Assembly: GCA_958298945.1 (NCBI GenBank)
Contig: OY282605.1
Coordinates: forward strand, 21,554,811 to 21,618,810
DNA length: 64,000 nt
DNA from: Atherix ibis
Lineage: Eukaryota; Arthropoda; Insecta; Diptera; Athericidae
Direction: 5' to 3'
The notes under the pieces are model-generated. The model worked only from the letters and a program-made list of their open reading frames with translations, had not been told where the DNA came from and made no database searches. Both the position numbers and the translations under genes were made by a program. Numbering within the stretch: the first letter of the stretch is position 1; every line of letters begins with the position of its first letter. This document shows, one piece after another, positions 1 to 11,925 of the stretch.

Positions 1-41
1 TGCTGCTTGACGTATCCACCAACTAGATACGTCAAGCAGCA
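1..41. repeat. perfect hairpin, 16-bp arms
   Basis: Bases 1-16 are the exact reverse complement of 26-41, with a 9-base loop. The arms lie in the transposase-derived segment and may continue beyond the window start. Confidence 0.9.
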
Positions 42-262
42 AAAATGCCGTATATGGGGCTCCGGAGCTCTAATCGTTGGCGACCATAATTTTCCTGTTC
101 AAGAGTAAAACGTGACTATTATAGAATTACTTGGTAGTTAAATGATCTAGAATCGTTAAATGGCAGGTCTTAAATAATAAAAATGTCAGCTTGGATGACA
201 CTTGTTCTTGATAGCTGTCAAAATTGCAGAACTATACTTTCCGAACCACCAAATCGATAACC
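1..262 (-). mobile_element. rosa-like DD41D element, rearranged 5' end
   Basis: The right end, read on the minus strand, is a rosa-1 terminal inverted repeat (GTTATC...GGTTCGGAAAGT, about 236-262) followed by the AGCTGTCAAA box at 213-222 and the 5' leader seen in the other copies. The left part (about 22-90) instead reads on the plus strand as transposase: GYVKQQKCRIWGSG, matching the GYVNKQNCRIWGSENP stretch of this family. The two halves are in opposite orientation, so this is a fold-back chimera and not a simple truncation. It runs off the window start. It has no usable reading frame. Family assignment is by shared ends and motif; the exact breakpoint near 95-110 is inferred. Confidence 0.6.
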
Positions 263-2759
263 TTAAATATTATTATTTATGAAAAAATTAATACGTCACT
301 ATTTATTATCAAAAGGAAAATTATTTCTATGATTTATTACCTTCCAATAATATACCTCCTAATCAGTAAATTTTTTTTTATTATCACCTGACCAATAAAT
401 ATTTTTTGCTACTAAAATTTTCTCCAAAAGCTATTCTAGTCCATCGTTTTACAATTTTATTAGCTGTAAACGTATTTAATTATCAATATTATTGTAAGAA
501 AAACTAACTAAACTATTTTTACGAAAATACCTGAAGTACTATAAATTTTAGTATAAATCTTCAAGCTAATAAATAAATTTCATTAGATAAAAAGTAAATA
601 AAATTTTTCGTGAATAGCACAAATTTGTTCAGTTGTAAAAAAAAATATATTCGAAAATAAAAGAAATCCCCTAAAAATATTTAATAAACTAATTTATAAG
701 GAAAATTAAAAGAAAAAAAAATTTATCGTATCAGAAAATCAATAAATCACTAAATTTAAGCCTTGATATATCTTTTTTTTCGTATTAGTTAAAGATTTTT
801 AAATAAATGCCAATAAAATGGGATTTATTGCTTACGAAAAAATTGCGTACATTTCTTGATTTGGTTTACTTCTTGGATGGAACGTGTAATAATTCTAGTC
901 GGGATTGGCAATATTTTTTCTCAACAAAAAAAAAAACAGGGTTTTTTTTTTCTATCTATAAAATATTATAATTTTAATAAATTAGTTTTAAATTTATTAT
1001 AGCATGTAATAAATTTATTTTCGTATTTTTATTGATATAAGTTTTCTTGGCCTAAAAATTAATCTGGGAAAGATTTCTGATCTTATAACGTTAATGCAAA
1101 TTTCTGGCGGTTTTTCTGACGATACAGGGTGTTTTAAAAATGATTTCTCAGTTAATCAAATTCAAAAGGAATAAGAAAAATTTAAATTTTATATTAATTC
1201 TTTGAAGGAGACTCAACAAAAATATTCAATAGAAAATTTCCATAAAAAACTGATTATTTTCAGATAATATTTTTTTACACATTATCAGATAGAAATTAAA
1301 TAACTTTTATTGTAGATAAGCATTCATATTTTAATCGAACTAAATTAATTAGTTTTTTATCATCCCACCTACTCACTATATTTTATGAAATTTTTTAATT
1401 ATATAAGATCATATGGTGCGTTTGGAATTCCTTCGTTTTTTTTTATATATAAAGAAATTTCCCAGGTGAATTGATATTAAAATAAAATAAGAAAAAAACC
1501 GAACAAAACGTGTACATGAGAAAAAAATTATTGTTTGTTAGCGTTAGTAATTTATAGTCAACAAATCCCTTAAATCAACATAACAATTGGAGTTTGGTGT
1601 GTGCTCAGATAATAATTAAGTTGAAAAGAACGAAGAGATTTTCTTTTAAGAAAAGAAAAATATCAACAAATTTAGCATAATAATGGTGGAGAATGTATGG
1701 ATCCTCTTGAGTATGGCCATAAAAAGATGATAATTTATTGAAAGAGCTTCATTATGGTGTCAGAAAGAGTGCAAGATTCGTTAACAATCTGGTGTAAATC
1801 ATTTCCGTACGACGGAATCTATCCGCCCGCATCTGGGGTACTTGTCCCCATATCTCAGGTGCTTGTTTTACTTGGCGGGACGGACAAGGACGGTGTGCAT
1901 CTTTTACCTGTAATTCATTTCATATTCTAGGCATTGCACAGACAAAATTATAAACCACACTAACGGCAGTTTCATAAAAGCGGTTTCAATGGGAAACTTA
2001 CTCTTGCACAACATCTGGCCCGGCCTTCTCAAGTGTATAAAAGTCTCGATTTATTTAAAGTCTTCAGCGCCTATAAGAACTTTTATCAAATGAATAAATC
2101 CCACCACCTCACCTACGACAAAAATTTTCTTTTTTTTTGTTGATTCTTTTCCAATGAATCTTAAAAAAACAGAATGACCTAAATTATAAGCTTCCACCAT
2201 TAAGCAATGGTACGTTAATTATTTCTAGTTCCGTTCTAACCGAATTGTCTGAAATTATTATTTTTTTAAAAGCCCTTGTTTATAAAAAAACCACAAATGA
2301 AAAAATTCACACAGAATTCGAGTTTGGAAAATTATGCAATGCCTTTTTGTGTTTAGTTGTTTTTTTCTTCTTTCTTTTCACATTTAATTACATAATTTAA
2401 GATATATTTTTTTAATAATATTAAATAATAAAAAGCATGATTTTATGTGGTAGCCATTAATTTTAATGAAAATTTGTATAAATTTTCTAATGTATGATAT
2501 TTCGAAATCCGTCAACGGTATTTGTAGAATTGTTTTTAGGGTTTTTTTATATATGCAATTTTTGGGTGTATACCCGCCCGTATTTTCGAGGAAAACTAGA
2601 ACAATTTTTGCTTGATCCACAATAATTTCGGGTGAACTTTCTCATAAATAAAATAATTTTTTTATTATGTTTTTTTTTTTTATAGCATTTAATTGTGATT
2701 AAATGGTAAAAAGATTAGAAAAACCTTTTTTAAGTCTCCTTCGTTTTTATCCAAAGTTC
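263..2759. other. AT-rich DNA without recognised genes
   Basis: Mostly A/T homopolymer-rich sequence. The stretch at about 1750-2070 is richer in G and C and looks different, but no frame in it resembles a known protein. Confidence 0.5.
2036..2068 (+). promoter_or_regulatory. possible core promoter
   Basis: TATAAAAG at 2036-2043 is followed by TTCAGC at 2063-2068, putting an initiator-like A about 30 bases after the TATA start. This follows a locally GC-richer stretch. No coding region follows that I recognise, and a TATA-like string is expected by chance in DNA this AT-rich. Confidence 0.15.
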
Positions 2760-3255
2760 GAAAAAATTTAGGTCTTCACAATCTGTTTGTCCTCAAACTC
2801 AGGCCAAAAGAAGTCGGTTATCGTACGATCTTCGTTTTCAAAGAAATTCGAACCAAAGACTCCGCCAGATCAAAATGCACACCACACAATTACTTTTCGC
2901 AGATACAATGGCTTCTCCATGATCACTTGTAAGTTTTCAGAGCCCCATATATGGCAATTTTGATTATTGACATATCCACTCAGCAAGAAAATGAGCCTCA
3001 TCGCTGAAGCAAATACGTGGTTATAACAGATTAGCAATTTTGCAAAAAGTTTTTACAATTTAAACACGTTCTTCGATGGTTAAACGATCGATATTGTAAA
3101 TTTGCAAAATTTAAATTGAATAATTGCTATCTTTGTCTCCTTTGATATCTTTGCCAAAGCTCCCATACCTCAAAGTTAGTATGCCAAAGCTCCCATACCT
3201 AATTGCTATCTTTGCCAAAGCTCCTATACCTCAAGGTTAGTTCATGCCTCAAAAT
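2760..3255 (-). pseudogene. rosa-like DD41D transposase fragment (copy A)
   Basis: Read on the minus strand, the stretch shows the DD41D landmarks in order: SDEAHFL, GYVNNQNCHIWGSEN, a valine/tryptophan-cysteine stretch and a FFENED-like block. It ends before the second catalytic motif. Stops and frameshifts break it throughout. Its 5' leader is altered by a short duplicated GCCAAAGCTCC-type repeat at about 3170-3235. The same piece, better extended, lies at 21741-22260 on the other strand. Confidence 0.65.
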
Positions 3256-4652
3256 AAGCCCTCATAATCTCTTCAAAAATTACTTATACATAATTATCCC
3301 GTTTCTGCATCGGAAAGAAAAGTTATATGAAATATATTAAAAATTAAATATTTGAATAAAATTTTATCTAATTATATAGCTTGAACTTTGCCATTATGTG
3401 AAAAATTTAATATAATTAAAATTGGTAGTGAAAAGACTGCTTTCCAGACTCAGTCCTTTTAAGGTTATGTTTGATGACTTTTCCGCATATTTCACGACTG
3501 TAATTCAGCTATTACTTGGCAGATGTCGGTTTTTAAATGCTATAAAGTTTGAGAAATATTTTTTCGTAAATACGATTTTTCACGTAGACCCTAGAAAAAA
3601 ATTCCAACAGCGACAAATCGAACGTTTATGGGGGATGATTGTCATCACCAAATAACGAAATTACGCCGCATGGTAGCTTTTCGGGAAATAAAGAGAAAAT
3701 TTATCAAAAAACAGTCCTTTTCCACGATACAAAGGCTTCTCCATAGTTACGTATGGTGGCTCTTAAAAGCCTCATATATAGCAATTTGGCTTATTGGCGT
3801 ATTGACTGAGGGAGAATTGATCCTCATTTGTGAAGAAAATATTGTGCGAACCTGTGGAACGGTTATAGGATTTTATCGCTTTGCTCGGTAGTTAAATAAT
3901 CCATATTATAAAATGGCAATCCTCGTATTAAACAAATATCAACTTGGATGATATGTATGTTTAATAGCTGTCAAATAACAGAGCATTACTTTGCAAACCA
4001 CAAAATGGATAACTTTGTATAGTTACAGCTTCTGTCTTGACGCTACCGCATGTTCTAACGCACTTCTAACGCACCGTTTACACAGCATCAATGCATGCAG
4101 CAATTTGCAAAACTCAAATTTTGAATTTTTCTCTGAATTCTTAAATTTTATTGAAAAAAACTCTGCAACAAAAAAATTCCTTATAAAATTCCAAATAAAA
4201 ATTATTATATAAAGTTTTTACGTTAAAATAACCGTTTTTTTTGCAATTAAATTTTAAAGTTTTACGCAGAATTTTAAAGTTTTACGTAGCAAAGAACTCC
4301 ACCTATCGACACACCTAAACTGCAATGCAATTATTTCGGGTTGTGTCTTTGCTACATGTTATCAATTATAATAACTTTGAGGGTTTATTGCTAGGAAACG
4401 GTGAGATTAACGAAAAAAATATTTAAAATATTTTTTATTTAGAATTTCATGAGGAATATTTTTATTTTATATGATTTTTTAATAATAAAATAGTTTTACT
4501 GATAAATTAGAAAAAAACATAAGTTTAAGTAACTTATGAACTCATAAAAGATCATAAATTTAAGTAGAATTTAAACAAAAAATTGTTTAAATTCTAAATC
4601 AGTGGTTAAGCATAAGTAGAAGGAAGGACTATGCCGGTTCTGTGATACTTTT
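2815..4652. repeat. segmental inverted duplication, left copy
   Basis: Read in reverse complement, this block matches 20441-22137 end to end: the flanking sequence with GTATCACAGAACCGGCATA, rosa copy B, the spacer with ATGCAGAAACGGGATAAT, then rosa copy A. Insertions and deletions are scattered, so the copies are old. The two copies are in opposite orientation about 16 kb apart. Edges were placed by eye. Confidence 0.75.
3293..4013 (-). mobile_element. rosa-like DD41D deletion derivative (copy B)
   Basis: Both ends are visible: the 5' inverted repeat at 3988-4013 and the 3' inverted repeat at 3293-3317. Between them, on the minus strand, are the leader with AGCTGTTAA/TTTGACAG box, a decayed FTNEDQF/NKPNC segment, and the C-terminal part (NIRQ-like, then KRTESGKQS). 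The middle of the transposase, including the second catalytic motif, is missing. The copy at 21073-21740 has the same missing middle with the same GCGGCGTAATTTCG junction, so both descend from one deletion derivative. It is non-autonomous and carries no open frame. Confidence 0.7.
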
Positions 4653-4885
4653 TGAAAAATGAATCTTTTAAAATTATCCGGATAAAAAGTCAGGATCCGC
4701 CAAATTTACTGCATGCGTAAGGGTTGCGTCTAATTTTCTGCATTGTAGTTCACTGGTGCTTTAAAAAGCTCACCAATCCAGCAAATTTGACGCTATACTC
4801 TGACGGATGAATAATTTTTGAAACAGTGTCGCGGAACCAGCATATCCCTTCCAACTAGCATAACTTTGTAAAAACCAAATATCGC
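4597..4885. repeat. inverted-repeat element (MITE candidate)
   Basis: The reverse complement of about 4610-4660 (GTATCACAGAACCGGCATA) matches 4829-4855 (GTGTCGCGGAACCAGCATA) with about 5 differences in 27 bases. The arms enclose some 170 bases without a reading frame. The left arm is also the outer edge of the inverted duplication. Inferred to be a small inverted-repeat element; no target duplication was confirmed. Confidence 0.35.
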
Positions 4886-6224
4886 GATCTGCATGCAGTT
4901 TAGCGCATATTTTACCCCATAACTTTTTGCTTGCTTTATGTTCCTAAATAACGTAGTCAATACTCATCAGTAGCAGCCACCCAAATATGACTCCACAATG
5001 ACTCTCTTCTCTATTTAATCGAATTTCATTTAATTTCAATTGTTTATTAACAAAAAAACTAATAAATAAAAATAATTGCTTTCAAATTAATCTCTTTAAT
5101 AAATATTCAATTTGAATTTCTAATCAAATAAAATATTTTATCTAGAATAGCTTTTTAATTTGATTAAAAAGTTCATCGATCAAAAATTTTATTAAATACA
5201 CCCATTCTAAGGTCAATAGAAAAAGGAGAAATTTTCTAATATTCGTTTCTGATTCGTTTTCAATTTTGCAAAATTTCCATTTCGAAATTTTCAATTAAGA
5301 TTAAAAAGAAAAAGATTAAGAATAAAAAAAAAATACTGAATAAAATTGAATTGCCAATAATAATACGAAAACCGAATAAATTCTAAAAAAACACTTGCAT
5401 CATCTTGAACGAATTATTTGTATGGAATGTGATGAGCTCAATTATAGCGCCAACGCGATAGACGACTGGGCCACCATTATTCGTACTATTAGATTCATCC
5501 AATGAGGAGGAGTCTTATAATGGTGGACTCACCATGATGTAATTATTCTTATTTGCATAGTTTGGATACCATTTGGATCTGTGCCAAAAAATTTCTCAAA
5601 CAAAATCTTAAACTGTAATCAAAAATTAAAAAAAAAAAAAACAAAAACAAACAAAAAACCAAGAGGAAATAAACCACAGTCAATTGAGAGTTTTGGTTTT
5701 GTTTCAATTTCGCTATAAACGAAATTCGAATGAAACGATTTGGTTTGTAGACCATTTCGGAATATTCTGTACATTTTTGAGTCATTTAGTCAGTCGATAG
5801 TCGTCATCTTTAAAAGAAAAAATCGGTCTGGACATTGGGCGGAATAGCCTTCACTAGAGAATATGAACACGTAAGTGGATAACAAATTGGTCATCGCTAG
5901 TGCTGAGTGTCATTATTGATCGGATACAATAAAATTTGTGCGAATACCATATGTACAATGAAATTTTCAGAAACATTTGTTGAAATATGCCAATTTATCT
6001 GGTAATTAATTTCAATATTATTTCCTATAGACAAATTGGTGATATTATTTGTGAGTATAATACTAATCGACTAAGCATTATCATATATAATTTGTACTAC
6101 ATGGGATGAATAGTCTAGAGGCTTTGTAAGAAAAATATTACTTTTGACTAGTATCAGTAACTGATACCATTAAATATAAAATCTCTTAAATATACGTTCA
6201 TTAATTTGAATTAGATAAATTGCT
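4886..6224. other. unique DNA; weak coding-like patch
   Basis: AT-rich apart from about 5405-5535, which is GC-richer. There the minus strand reads SSSLDESNSTNNGGPVVY and the plus strand reads ICMECDELNYSANAIDDW, both short and open. Neither is recognised, and no convincing splice pair brackets them, so no exon is called. Confidence 0.2.
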
Positions 6225-6300
6225 TGGTGCGGAAAGTACAGCACTGTCATTTGACAGCTGTCAAATATATTAGTCATTGACGGTAATGCTTGTACCATAT
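6225..6300 (+). mobile_element. rosa-like element, 5' end only
   Basis: TGGTGCGGAAAGTACAGC followed by a perfect ATTTGACAGCTGTCAAAT palindrome at 6249-6266, as at the 5' end of the other rosa-1 copies. No transposase follows. Confidence 0.6.
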
Positions 6301-8223
6301 ACTTAAATTATGAAATGCGTCTAATAGATGATTTTCTCTTACTAATGGTTCGTTCTCAAATTGTTTAACTCTACAAAAAGTTCATCTGTATATTGCACTG
6401 ATCGTGTTAGTGCACGATTTTTGCGCGTAGACGCGCACATTTTTTTGTGATAAATTTTATTTAATTTATCACTTTAATTTTTATTGTTTAAAATGTAAAG
6501 TTATTTAAACATATGCAAAATGAAGATTACTTGATGAAAACTTGAAAAAAAGTACCAAAAACTAGTGTAGTCAAGTGTAATGTACGAGTATAGCGAAAAA
6601 TTGTTCGAGTATAAATTTATAAATATGCTTAATAAAATGATTGTGGCAGCGCGGAAGATTTTCAATATGAAATATTAATATTCAAATTAATATAGAAATA
6701 TTAATATAAAATAAATAAATGAATGTGAAAATGTCATTTATAATACAAAGTATATAAAATAAGCATAAAAAAATTCCGCTTTGCTTTATTCTTAAAGATG
6801 TTCATTCAAGCAATTTACACTATAATTAGACTGATTGGCAAAAACAAAAACTTTGTTTGCGGCCACTCTGCACAATTCCATGCACGCGCAAAGTGCTCGC
6901 GTATAAATTACAATGTCTGACGCGAAAAAAGGCAAAGTTGACATTTAGATCGTCTCTTAGACGCACAGTGTAAACTAAGCTTAAGGATAGACAGTTGACG
7001 GAGTACTCACACATGCATACTGCTCAAAGGTATCACTTTCAGATGGGGGCATTTTTATATTTGTACATACTGCTTTAGCACACTTTTTGAAAATAATATT
7101 CGTGGTTATTTAAATTAATTAAAAAAAATGCGATGGTTATTTAATTTAATAAATTTAGCATTAGAAACTTGAAAAAAAAACACTTTTGTTTTGATATGAA
7201 TTCTTTTATTTGGATTTATATAATAAAAACATTAAATTGTATTTTTATGATAATAAATTTACTCACATTGTCATGTTTTCCAATGGAAGCAACTTTAGCT
7301 TTAAGTTCGAGTAGAATATCATATATTAATACTCACTGACATTAGTATAAAAATTCATAAATTCAAAATTATATTCTTATAAATAATTTTTTTTCCCAGA
7401 CACCATATATAGATTCATATTTTTACATAAATGAAAATTGCACATTAATTGGTACAAGCTCTAATTACTATGTGAAAAAATAAAACCAATAAGACCCCCA
7501 TTGAAAAGCGCCGTCATTGACACGTCAATCTGATCACAACTAATCGTCTGTTTACATTCAATGTTGCACAAGAATTTTTTAGTTTTTTTGCACTTAGAGC
7601 ACTTAAAATTAGTTGAATGATAGACAACTGTGCGTTTTATTCAAATATATAATTAGTTTTTACCGATAACTCACCTGAACAAATCTATAGTTTCCGCATA
7701 ACTAAATCACTTTTTAACTGAACAATTCATTTTTTGTAAATTTTTTAACACATTAAATTATTAAAAGTTTTTTACTCATACTAATATTTACCTCATTTTT
7801 TATAATAATTTCACTTTTAAAATGACTTAAAATACAATATCAAAAAAAATTGAACCCGTACGAAACGATATGTCAAAACTATTGTACAAATTGACGGAAA
7901 AAATAAGCTCTGCCCACCAAAAGTTTGGTTTTTAGTTCGATAAATAAAAAAATAGATGGCAGGCACAGCAGCGAAAAAATATTTTTAATAAATTTGTTTT
8001 TTGTAATCCAAAGTATTTGGTATAAATTTTAATAATTTTTTTAAAGTAAAATGAGATTTTTTTAAAATCATTTAATATTCATTTAAAAGAATGGTGTCCA
8101 TGGGTTAATTTTAAGTTAACAGATGAGTAAGGGTCAGCACAGGAGGATTTTGATTCATTGCAGTTTCACACGATTTTGTGGCTTCCATTTGTCCTTATCC
8201 TTTTACCCTAAAATCCAAGAGGT
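6301..8223. other. unique AT-rich DNA
   Basis: No gene recognised. A small GC-rich palindrome, TGCGCGTAGACGCGCA, lies near 6422-6437. Confidence 0.4.
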
Positions 8224-9461
8224 CCATTTGTTGGTTCGGAAAGTACAGCCACGTAATTTGACAGCTGTCAAATATATATATGTCTTAAGAGGATGGGGGG
8301 GGGGGGTGGCATTTGTTTAGCTTAGAATCTATTTTATGAATTTTATAGCATCCGAACAACAAGGCAAAAGAGACGATCTTTATACAAAAGAGACGATTTC
8401 GCCGTAGCCACATTGTTTGCTTTTTGCTAATGGCACACTTTTGGTATCGACACTAGGTTAAATACCATGTCTGTGTAACCTAATACCAGCTAAATGCCAG
8501 CTGAAAAAGCTGATATTCGATGAATATTTCTGGTATCGATACCACGAATGTTTTCCTAGTTTCCCTATACACCAACCTGGTATCTGTCTTACTCTATGCA
8601 CAAACCTGGTACTTTTACTGCCTTCAGCGCCATACGTCTGTACTATTCCTGCTAGCAATTTTAAAATATTGTATTATGTTCACTTTCTAGCCTAGTTTTA
8701 TCTAATAAATAGCTCAAATATGATGATAACAAATCTCTAATTTTCGTACCCGCCAAAACACAAAAGCCGAAATGTCAAATTATGCTATGAACGGCGGCTA
8801 TCTGTCAGGGGATAATATTCTCTACATGGTATTTCTGCGTTCATGGTATTGATAACAGTTATGTGTGTCTAGCATTAAATAGAGAGTGATGAGGATCATT
8901 TTTCGGTTGGTGGGTAAGTTAATAAGAAAAATTTCCCAATATGGGGCTCTGAAAACCCACAAATGACTATGGGAAAGCCATTTTATCTGCGAAATTTAAC
9001 TGTTGTGGTCTGAAGGTGTCATTGGAACGCATTGCTTTAAAAACGAAAAAGGTAAGAAAGTTATTGGCTTTTTTAGACTTGAACTTGAATATTTTAATCT
9101 GAACCATATGTGGTTTTAGCAAAACGGCGCCACAAGCCACACAATACGGAAAGTTTTGGTTTTATTGTACGAAAAGTTCCTAGGATGTGTAATTTCCTCC
9201 AAGTTAACTTAACTTTTTAATGTGTGACTATGTAAAAATTTCTCAAATTTTAGAGCAATTAAAAACCAACATCCGTTAAGTTATGTCAATCTTTTTTAGT
9301 ACCTCAAAAGGATCGAGTTCTGCAAATAGTTTTTTGGCAGCTATTTGAATGATGGTATAGACCATGTGCAATATAGTGAAATAAATTTTTTTTAATGGAA
9401 ATCTGAATTTTTGGCTCACGTTATTAATTTTTATATTTTCCGAAACCACCAATTGGATAAC
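8224..9461 (+). mobile_element. rosa-like DD41D element (copy D)
   Basis: The 5' end (CCATTTG...GGTTCGGAAAGTAC, 8224-8246) carries the perfect TTTGACAGCTGTCAAA box at 8256-8271, and the 3' inverted repeat lies at 9436-9461 (TTTTCCGAAACC...TTGGATAAC). Decayed transposase runs from about 8885 (DEDHFSVGG, then IWGSENPQMTMGKPFYL) to WF*QNGATSHT near 9114-9145, and a worn C-terminal part. At the second catalytic position the codon at 9123-9125 is AAC (Asn). About 540 bases between 8345 and 8880 do not look like rosa and may be a separate insertion; that part repeats GGTATCGATACC-like strings. Many stops; not functional. Confidence 0.65.
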
Positions 9462-10945
9462 ATTTTCCAAGTATGCCAAATTTCATTACCTGCTCAATTA
9501 CCAAAATCCGTCCAATTAAAATTCCCCACGCAAAACGGCAACCAACTGCCACTGTTCAGTTTTCTTTTAATTTCTTCATTCGCAAGACTAAACTCATCTT
9601 CGAATAAAATTAACAGCAACAAAAATCTTAGCCATTTTGGGAAGAAAAACTCTATTCTCTGTTCACCTAGTAGCGATGCGTAGAAAATTTACTTAATTAA
9701 GTGTAGTCGTTAGTAGTACTTAAAGCCGATAATTACCGTTAGCACGTCTTCAATAGCAAAATAATGCGGCCGTAAAACTTTCGACTGTGTAAAAACAAAT
9801 TTTTCACGATCTTCAGCGTGCTCCCCTTTCGATTGTGGACAATTAACAACCATCATCGTTGTCATTGTTGAGTGCAGTTTCTTCTTCCAAACGAAACCAA
9901 TTTAATCCTCATATAAGAAAATTAGAATCTCATTAATAGAAAATTAATAATACTACTTCCGTATTACTTTCTTTCGTAATGGCGACGGTATTTTCCACTC
10001 AATATTCGATGAATTGAACACCTCAGCAGCCTCGATTAAATGAAAACTTTTACTTTCTGGCGGTCAATTGCAACAGACCTCGTCAATGATGGTCGACTAG
10101 GCTTGTGCTTGTATTAATTGCAATTGGTCGGTAAGAAGTTTCATCAATTTTTGCGGTTATCGCAAACTGCTGGACATGCACTCAAGTTTATGGCCGGTCT
10201 TCAATTGGTCGATCAGTGATCGCATAAAAACGATACGACAAAGACCCACATTCACTTTCCTTTCGTGGCGATACTATCGAGTGTCCAGTTCCCAACAAAT
10301 CGACCGAGTGCATGTTGAACAGTATCGCATTCGTGCGTAATAATTACCAGTAGTTACGAAGACCAACCAAAGTCAAGCCGAAGGATTTCCAGTTTTTTCA
10401 ACGAATCGATCTTGTCCATCTCGAAATGTTGACGTTTTTATCAGGCGCCAAGATACGAGAGTACTAATGTGATCGATCAGTTCCGCAAATGTGGGCCTTT
10501 CCGATTAGCAATATAGACGACGCCATCAAACCTGCTTCTTCTTCTAGTCGAATCGGATGTCATTGCCGTAAGCCCAAATTGGAAAGTATTTCCTTTTCTT
10601 TAACACATCGTCTTGGTTTTTGCTTGTGGCGATATCATTTTTTTTTCTCAAGTCAACAAAAGTTTACCTGCTTATATCTGTCAATATTTACCATTTAACT
10701 ATGGGCAAATCTCCATAAACCAGTATTTTATGTAACATTGCAATTATCATCAATTAAAATGATTTGTCTTGACACCTTTTTGTGAGTTTGGAATTTTGTT
10801 GTGTAACTTTTTGTGGTGAAAAAAGGAATTTTCTTCTGTTTTATCTTCAACTTTTTACCGAAATTTCTGACATAACTATTAGGGTTTTTGCTCCATTTTT
10901 CCATCTCCCCTTTTTACGGAAAGTACCGCTTCATTGGGTGATAAA
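9462..10945. other. unique DNA, GC-richer centre
   Basis: About 9720-10620 is noticeably less AT-rich than its surroundings and carries many GATCGATC- and CGAT-type strings. No frame is recognised. It could be conserved non-coding or untranslated sequence of a host gene; this is inference only. Confidence 0.3.
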
Positions 10946-10947
10946 TA

Positions 10948-11800
10948 CGAGGTCTGTTCAAAAAGTATCGCGAATTTTGAATTTCCGCGGGTTACGTATA
11001 TTCGATTTTCGATTTTTTGTGGCGTTATGTTGGTACTCATGTCTCGCCATTATGCCGACAGGTTCGGCCATTTTGAATGTTCAGTTAATTTTTGACAGCT
11101 GCTTTGCTTGCACGTCTTCGATTTTTGCTTAATTTCGACCAAAAACAGTATCGCATTAACATTGCTAAGGAGCGTGTCCGCGACGACCCAAATTTGCTCC
11201 AGAGGGTCATAACTGGTAACGAATCATGGGTTTATGGTTATGACGTGGAAACCGAAGCTCAATTATCCCAATGGAAGCTGCCGCCCGAGCCAAGACCAAA
11301 AAAAGCGCCAAGTTCGGTCGAATGTGAAAATTTTGCTTACAGTTTTCTTCGATTACAGGGGCGTGGTGCATCATGAGTTCTTTCCACAGGGTAGAACGTT
11401 CAATAAGGAATATAACCTGCAAGTTATGCGCAAGTTGCGTGAAGCAATCCGCCAGAAACGCCCGGATTTGTGGAAGCACAAAAATTGGCTTTTACCATTT
11501 TTGGCCAAAAACAACACACTAATAATGCCGCTGGCACCGTATTCCCCAGAACTGGCCCCTTGTGACTTTTTCTTGTTCCCGAAACTGAAGAGCCCCATGA
11601 AAGGACGATGCTACGCTACGATTGAGTAGATAAAGACGGCATCGAAGGAGGAGCTGAACAAGATCACAAAAAATGATTTTTTGAAGTGCTTCAAGGATTG
11701 AAAAAAACGTTGGCACAAGTGTATAATATCTGGTGGGGATTACTTTGAAGGGGACAAAATAGATATTAATGAATAAATAAATAATTTTTGAAAAAAAATA
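10948..11800 (+). pseudogene. mariner (DD34D) copy 1, truncated and internally deleted
   Basis: It starts with the inverted repeat CGAGGTCTGTTCAAAAAGTA directly after a TA at 10946-10947. The leader runs to about 11110, then jumps straight into the middle of the transposase (LLNFDQKQYRINIAKE), so the N-terminal DNA-binding half is gone. What follows is recognisable: ITGNESWVYGYDVETEAQ with the first catalytic Asp replaced by Asn (GNES for GDES), EPRPKK, a loss around the second Asp, then PELAPCDFFLFPKLKSPMKG and a C-terminal WHK...YFEGDKID with stops. The 3' inverted repeat is absent; the sequence passes into a rosa 5' end at about 11800. The copy at 61321-62362 shares the same internal deletion. 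Confidence 0.8.
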
Positions 11801-11925
11801 CATTTTCTCTGTGATCAAAATGGCAAACTTGAAACTAAACAAATACCGCCTCAAGTTGTATATATGTTTGACAGCTGTCAAATGACAGGGCTATACTCTC
11901 CAAACCACGCCATCGATAACCCTTT
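11801..11925 (-). mobile_element. rosa-like element, 5' end only
   Basis: On the minus strand this reads GTTATCGATGG...GGTTTGGAGAGTAT, then CATTTGACAGCTGTCAAAC and the leader motif GGTATTTGTTTAGTTT...TTTGCCATTTT. It abuts the truncated 3' end of the mariner on its left. No transposase is attached. Confidence 0.65.

Noticed and set aside
3422..3891. Plus-strand frames of 77 and 87 codons
   Set aside because: They are antisense to the rosa deletion derivative; the matching frame appears opposite its sister at 21210-21533.
6826..7014. Minus-strand 62-codon frame as a gene
   Set aside because: Short, no family resemblance, no splice or start context.
11207..11881. Minus-strand frames across mariner copy 1
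   Set aside because: Antisense shadows of the transposase remnants.
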